Source: Clostridia bacterium (GTDB lineage: Bacteria > Bacillota_A > Clostridia > Christensenellales > Aristaeellaceae). From it: DNA of 7,728 bases. Shown here piece by piece: positions 5,963-7,728 of this stretch. Both the position numbers and the translations under genes were made by a program. The stretch covers positions 1 to 7,728 of the forward strand of contig JAGBAU010000157.1 in NCBI GenBank assembly GCA_017938785.1, in the 5' to 3' direction. Under the pieces are notes generated by a model. The model was not told the origin of the DNA and ran no database searches. It was given only the letters and a program-made list of their open reading frames with translations. Every line of letters begins with the position of its first letter. The stretch's first letter is position 1.

Positions 5963-6997
5963 TCAAAACAATCCCAGGTTGCTGGAAAGGATGATCTGCG
6001 GATCCACGGTGTTGAATTCCGCCACCTCTACCTGATTTGCCAGCGCCTGATAGAGCAGGTGCAAACCACGGCGTCCCTGTTCATACTGGTTCTGGAAGAT
6101 GGACGCTGCCACCACGCCGCTGCGGATGCAGGCGCGCAGTTCATCATTGATGTCCGAGGTAACCAGCATGATCTTCCCGGCAAGTCCCCTCTCCTGCACG
6201 GCCCGGATCACGCCGCTGGAGTTGAAGGAATTGACGTAAATCGCTCCCAGGTCAGGATGTGCATCCAGCGCCTGCAATGTGGATTCATAGGCAGTACGGA
6301 CATTGTCTCCGTTGTAGAGTACGCCGCAGAGCCGCAGGGGCGTCCTTTCCATTTGCTCCCGGAAGCCGACGACGGTGCGCTCATGGATACCGATGCCATC
6401 CCAACCGGATGCGATCAGCACGGGGCTGTTCCGGTCGGGCATCCAGCGATAGATCAGTTCGGCAGCAATCCTGCCCGCCACCACGCCGTTGTAGCAGATG
6501 TGAAAGCTGCGCATGGTAGGATCCAGATCATCCACGGCGGTTGCTACATACACGCCCTTTTCCCGCAGCCTGCTGAAGACCGGATCGTTGTGGGCCAGCA
6601 CCAGCGCGCCGTCGTAGCCGCCCTCACAGATTTCCTGCAGGGTATCCTCGATATAGCGTTCTGCGGCAGGGGTGTCCACCGCGCCGTCATTGTAGCTGAA
6701 ATAGTCCACGTCCACATTGTAATCCTTCAGCTCCATGCCCGCGCTGCGTGCGCCGTTGAGGAAATCCAGGTGGAACTCCGGAAAGCCCGTAAAGCCGAGC
6801 ACCGCCAGGCGCATGCGCCTGCGCGCGAGCGAACGCGCCAATGCGTTGGGACGGAAGCCCAATTCCTCGGCGGTCTTGATCACCAGCGCACGGGTTTCCT
6901 CCTTCACACGGGGCTTGCCCGTGAGCGCACGGTTCACCGTCGCGGTGGAAACGCCCAGCTTTTCCGCGATATCGTAGATCGTTACACGTTTATCCAA
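5963..6997 (-). CDS. LacI-family transcriptional regulator (complete)
   Basis: LacI/GalR repressor, 344 residues, full family length. The N-terminal helix-turn-helix is RVTIYDIAEKLGVSTATVNR (4-23) followed by ALTGKPRVKEET. The hinge is PNALARSLARRR (50-61) with L57 in the minor-groove position. The ligand domain (from about 62) includes the family pattern TSDIN, whose Asp usually contacts a sugar hydroxyl, and SIFQNQYEQGRRGL near the C-terminus. The start is a TTG at 6997, with GAGG eight bases upstream; no ATG gives this N-terminus, which matches the family start exactly. It is followed by the operon in the same direction after 215 bases, and no clear terminator lies between, so read-through is possible. 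It is divergent from the lactonase-like gene. Likely targets are the operon and that gene. Confidence 0.94.
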   Translation of the reverse strand: MDKRVTIYDIAEKLGVSTATVNRALTGKPRVKEETRALVIKTAEELGFRPNALARSLARRRMRLAVLGFTGFPEFHLDFLNGARSAGMELKDYNVDVDYFSYNDGAVDTPAAERYIEDTLQEICEGGYDGALVLAHNDPVFSRLREKGVYVATAVDDLDPTMRSFHICYNGVVAGRIAAELIYRWMPDRNSPVLIASGWDGIGIHERTVVGFREQMERTPLRLCGVLYNGDNVRTAYESTLQALDAHPDLGAIYVNSFNSSGVIRAVQERGLAGKIMLVTSDINDELRACIRSGVVAASIFQNQYEQGRRGLHLLYQALANQVEVAEFNTVDPQIILSSNLGLF

Positions 6998-7046
6998 TGC
7001 TTCAGCCTCGAATCATTTTAATTCGGATTCATCAAAACCCGCCTTC

Positions 7047-7075
7047 ATTCTAGCATCCGCAAAAAGGCATGTCAA
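7047..7075 (-). promoter_or_regulatory. Promoter of the complete LacI regulator
   Basis: Minus strand: -35 TTGACA (revcomp of 7070-7075), 17-base spacer, -10 TAGAAT (revcomp of 7047-7052) preceded by TGC (extended -10). The predicted start is near 7040, about 43 bases before the TTG start at 6997. Confidence 0.8.
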
Positions 7076-7119
7076 CATCGCTGCCGGCGGCCATCCTTCC
7101 CCACCCAAACAAAAAAAGC

Positions 7120-7148
7120 TTTACGAAATGCCGCCGCTGTGATACATT
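7120..7148 (+). promoter_or_regulatory. Probable promoter of the lactonase-like gene
   Basis: TTTACG (7120-7125), 17-base spacer and TACATT (7143-7148) preceded by TGA, which gives an extended -10. Each box matches consensus at 4 of 6, weaker than the other promoters here, so it may depend on the extended -10 or an activator. The predicted start is near 7155. Confidence 0.55.
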
Positions 7149-7206
7149 TATGTTAGCAAAATGAGAGACAACCCCATATTCCAAAACCCGAAAGGAGCAA
7201 TGCAAA

Positions 7207-7728
7207 ATGGATTTCGTAAAGCTCGTTAAAGAAACCCAGCCCGCGCAGGGCCAGGTTGCGCTCTTCTGGCTGGGCCAGGCAGGCTTCCTGATCAAGACTG
7301 CCTCCGGCCGCACCATCGCCATCGACCCCTATTTCACCGATCATGTCCGCTACACCCTGAACGACATTGGCTTCAAGCGCCTGACGCCCGCGCTGTGCGG
7401 TGCAGACGAAATCGAATTCGATGTACTGCTGATCTCCCATGAGCACGGCGATCACTTCGATACCGAGGCCATCGGTCCCATGATGGCAAACGGCAAGACC
7501 CAGGTGTACACCAACACTCCCTCCGCAGTTGAGATGGAGAAGATGGGCCTGGATATGAGCCGCATCCATGTACTCAAAAAGGGCGAAAAGGTGGACCTGT
7601 TGGGCGAATGCTCCCTGCTGCCCGTGGACTGCGATCACGGCGAACTGGCCCCCGAAGCCCTTGGCTTCATGATGGACTTCGGCCATGCAAGGATCTACTA
7701 TGCCGGCGACACCGCCCTCACCTATGAC
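7207..7728 (+). CDS. Metallo-beta-lactamase-fold hydrolase, UlaG (L-ascorbate-6-phosphate lactonase)-like, 5' part (runs off the window end)
   Basis: Metal-dependent hydrolase; the first 174 codons are in the window and the frame is still open at 7728. The protein begins MDFVKLVKE, then FWLGQAGFLIKT and IAIDPYFTD (a UlaG-like N-terminus). The metal motif is SHEHGDHFD (the H-x-H-x-D-H signature, about residues 79-84), followed by VDCDHGELAPEALGF and YYAGDTALTYD, in which the Asp of AGDT is the bridging ligand. The start is the ATG at 7207, nine bases after AAAGGAG (7191-7197); the out-of-frame ATG at 7200 runs into a stop after nine codons. It is divergent from the LacI regulator and next to a sugar-acid operon, which fits opening of a sugar lactone or lactone phosphate. 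Many proteins of this subfamily are uncharacterised, so the substrate is inference. Confidence 0.9.
   Translation, partial: MDFVKLVKETQPAQGQVALFWLGQAGFLIKTASGRTIAIDPYFTDHVRYTLNDIGFKRLTPALCGADEIEFDVLLISHEHGDHFDTEAIGPMMANGKTQVYTNTPSAVEMEKMGLDMSRIHVLKKGEKVDLLGECSLLPVDCDHGELAPEALGFMMDFGHARIYYAGDTALTYD

Noticed and set aside
5930..7021. A 363-codon open frame on the plus strand
   Set aside because: It is the antisense shadow of the LacI regulator at 5963-6997, which has a complete helix-turn-helix and ligand domain.
7121..7130. TTACGAAATG, similar to the operator half-site TTACGCAAATG
   Set aside because: It lacks one base, which would break the helical spacing, and it has no inverted partner.
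7153..7686. A 177-codon open frame on the minus strand
   Set aside because: It is antisense to the metallo-hydrolase, which shows SHEHGDHFD and AGDT on the plus strand and is open to the window end.

Overview
The window looks like chromosomal sequence of a fairly GC-rich Clostridia-type Firmicute, probably gut-associated. This is inferred from strong Shine-Dalgarno sites (AAGGAG, GGAGG, AGGGGTG), near-consensus sigma-A promoters with 17-bp spacers and TGn extensions, use of GTG and TTG starts, and the protein families present. No phage, transposon, CRISPR, tRNA or rRNA signal was seen. The window reads as a sugar-acid (uronate/aldonate-type) catabolic locus with its regulators.

Layout: 1-502 (-) is the N-terminal half of a LacI-family repressor. 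It is divergent from 701-1753 (+), a zinc-dependent medium-chain alcohol/polyol dehydrogenase. That gene converges on a five-gene minus-strand operon across a 54-bp perfect palindrome (1748-1801), which acts as a two-way terminator and contains both stop codons. In transcription order the operon is: class II aldolase (5747-5061), KDG-kinase-like PfkB protein (5009-3990), YhcH/YjgK/YiaL protein (3983-3534), KDPG/KHG-aldolase-like protein (3515-2802) and D-2-hydroxyacid dehydrogenase (2788-1796). A strong extended -10 promoter and a 30-bp near-perfect operator lie in the 5748-5962 gap ahead of it. A second, complete LacI regulator (6997-5963, -) sits upstream and is divergent from a UlaG-like metallo-beta-lactamase-fold hydrolase (7207 to the window end, +).

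How it may work (inference): a lactonase-like hydrolase opens a sugar lactone, dehydrogenases interconvert alcohol/keto/hydroxy acids, the kinase-like and two aldolase-like proteins cut the backbone to C3/C2 units, and the YhcH protein may act as a sugar isomerase/anomerase. No sugar-acid dehydratase and no transporter is present here, so the substrate cannot be named.

The most unusual points are: (1) the kinase-like protein keeps KDG-kinase substrate motifs but has Ala where the GGGD/GAGD catalytic Asp should be, and Ile where a conserved Asn is expected; (2) the KDPG-aldolase-like protein keeps the Schiff-base Lys but lacks the usual T-x-R carboxylate-binding segment; (3) the 54-bp shared terminator palindrome; (4) a 10-nt half-operator shared between the operon leader and the leader of the first LacI gene, pointing to one regulator acting on both.
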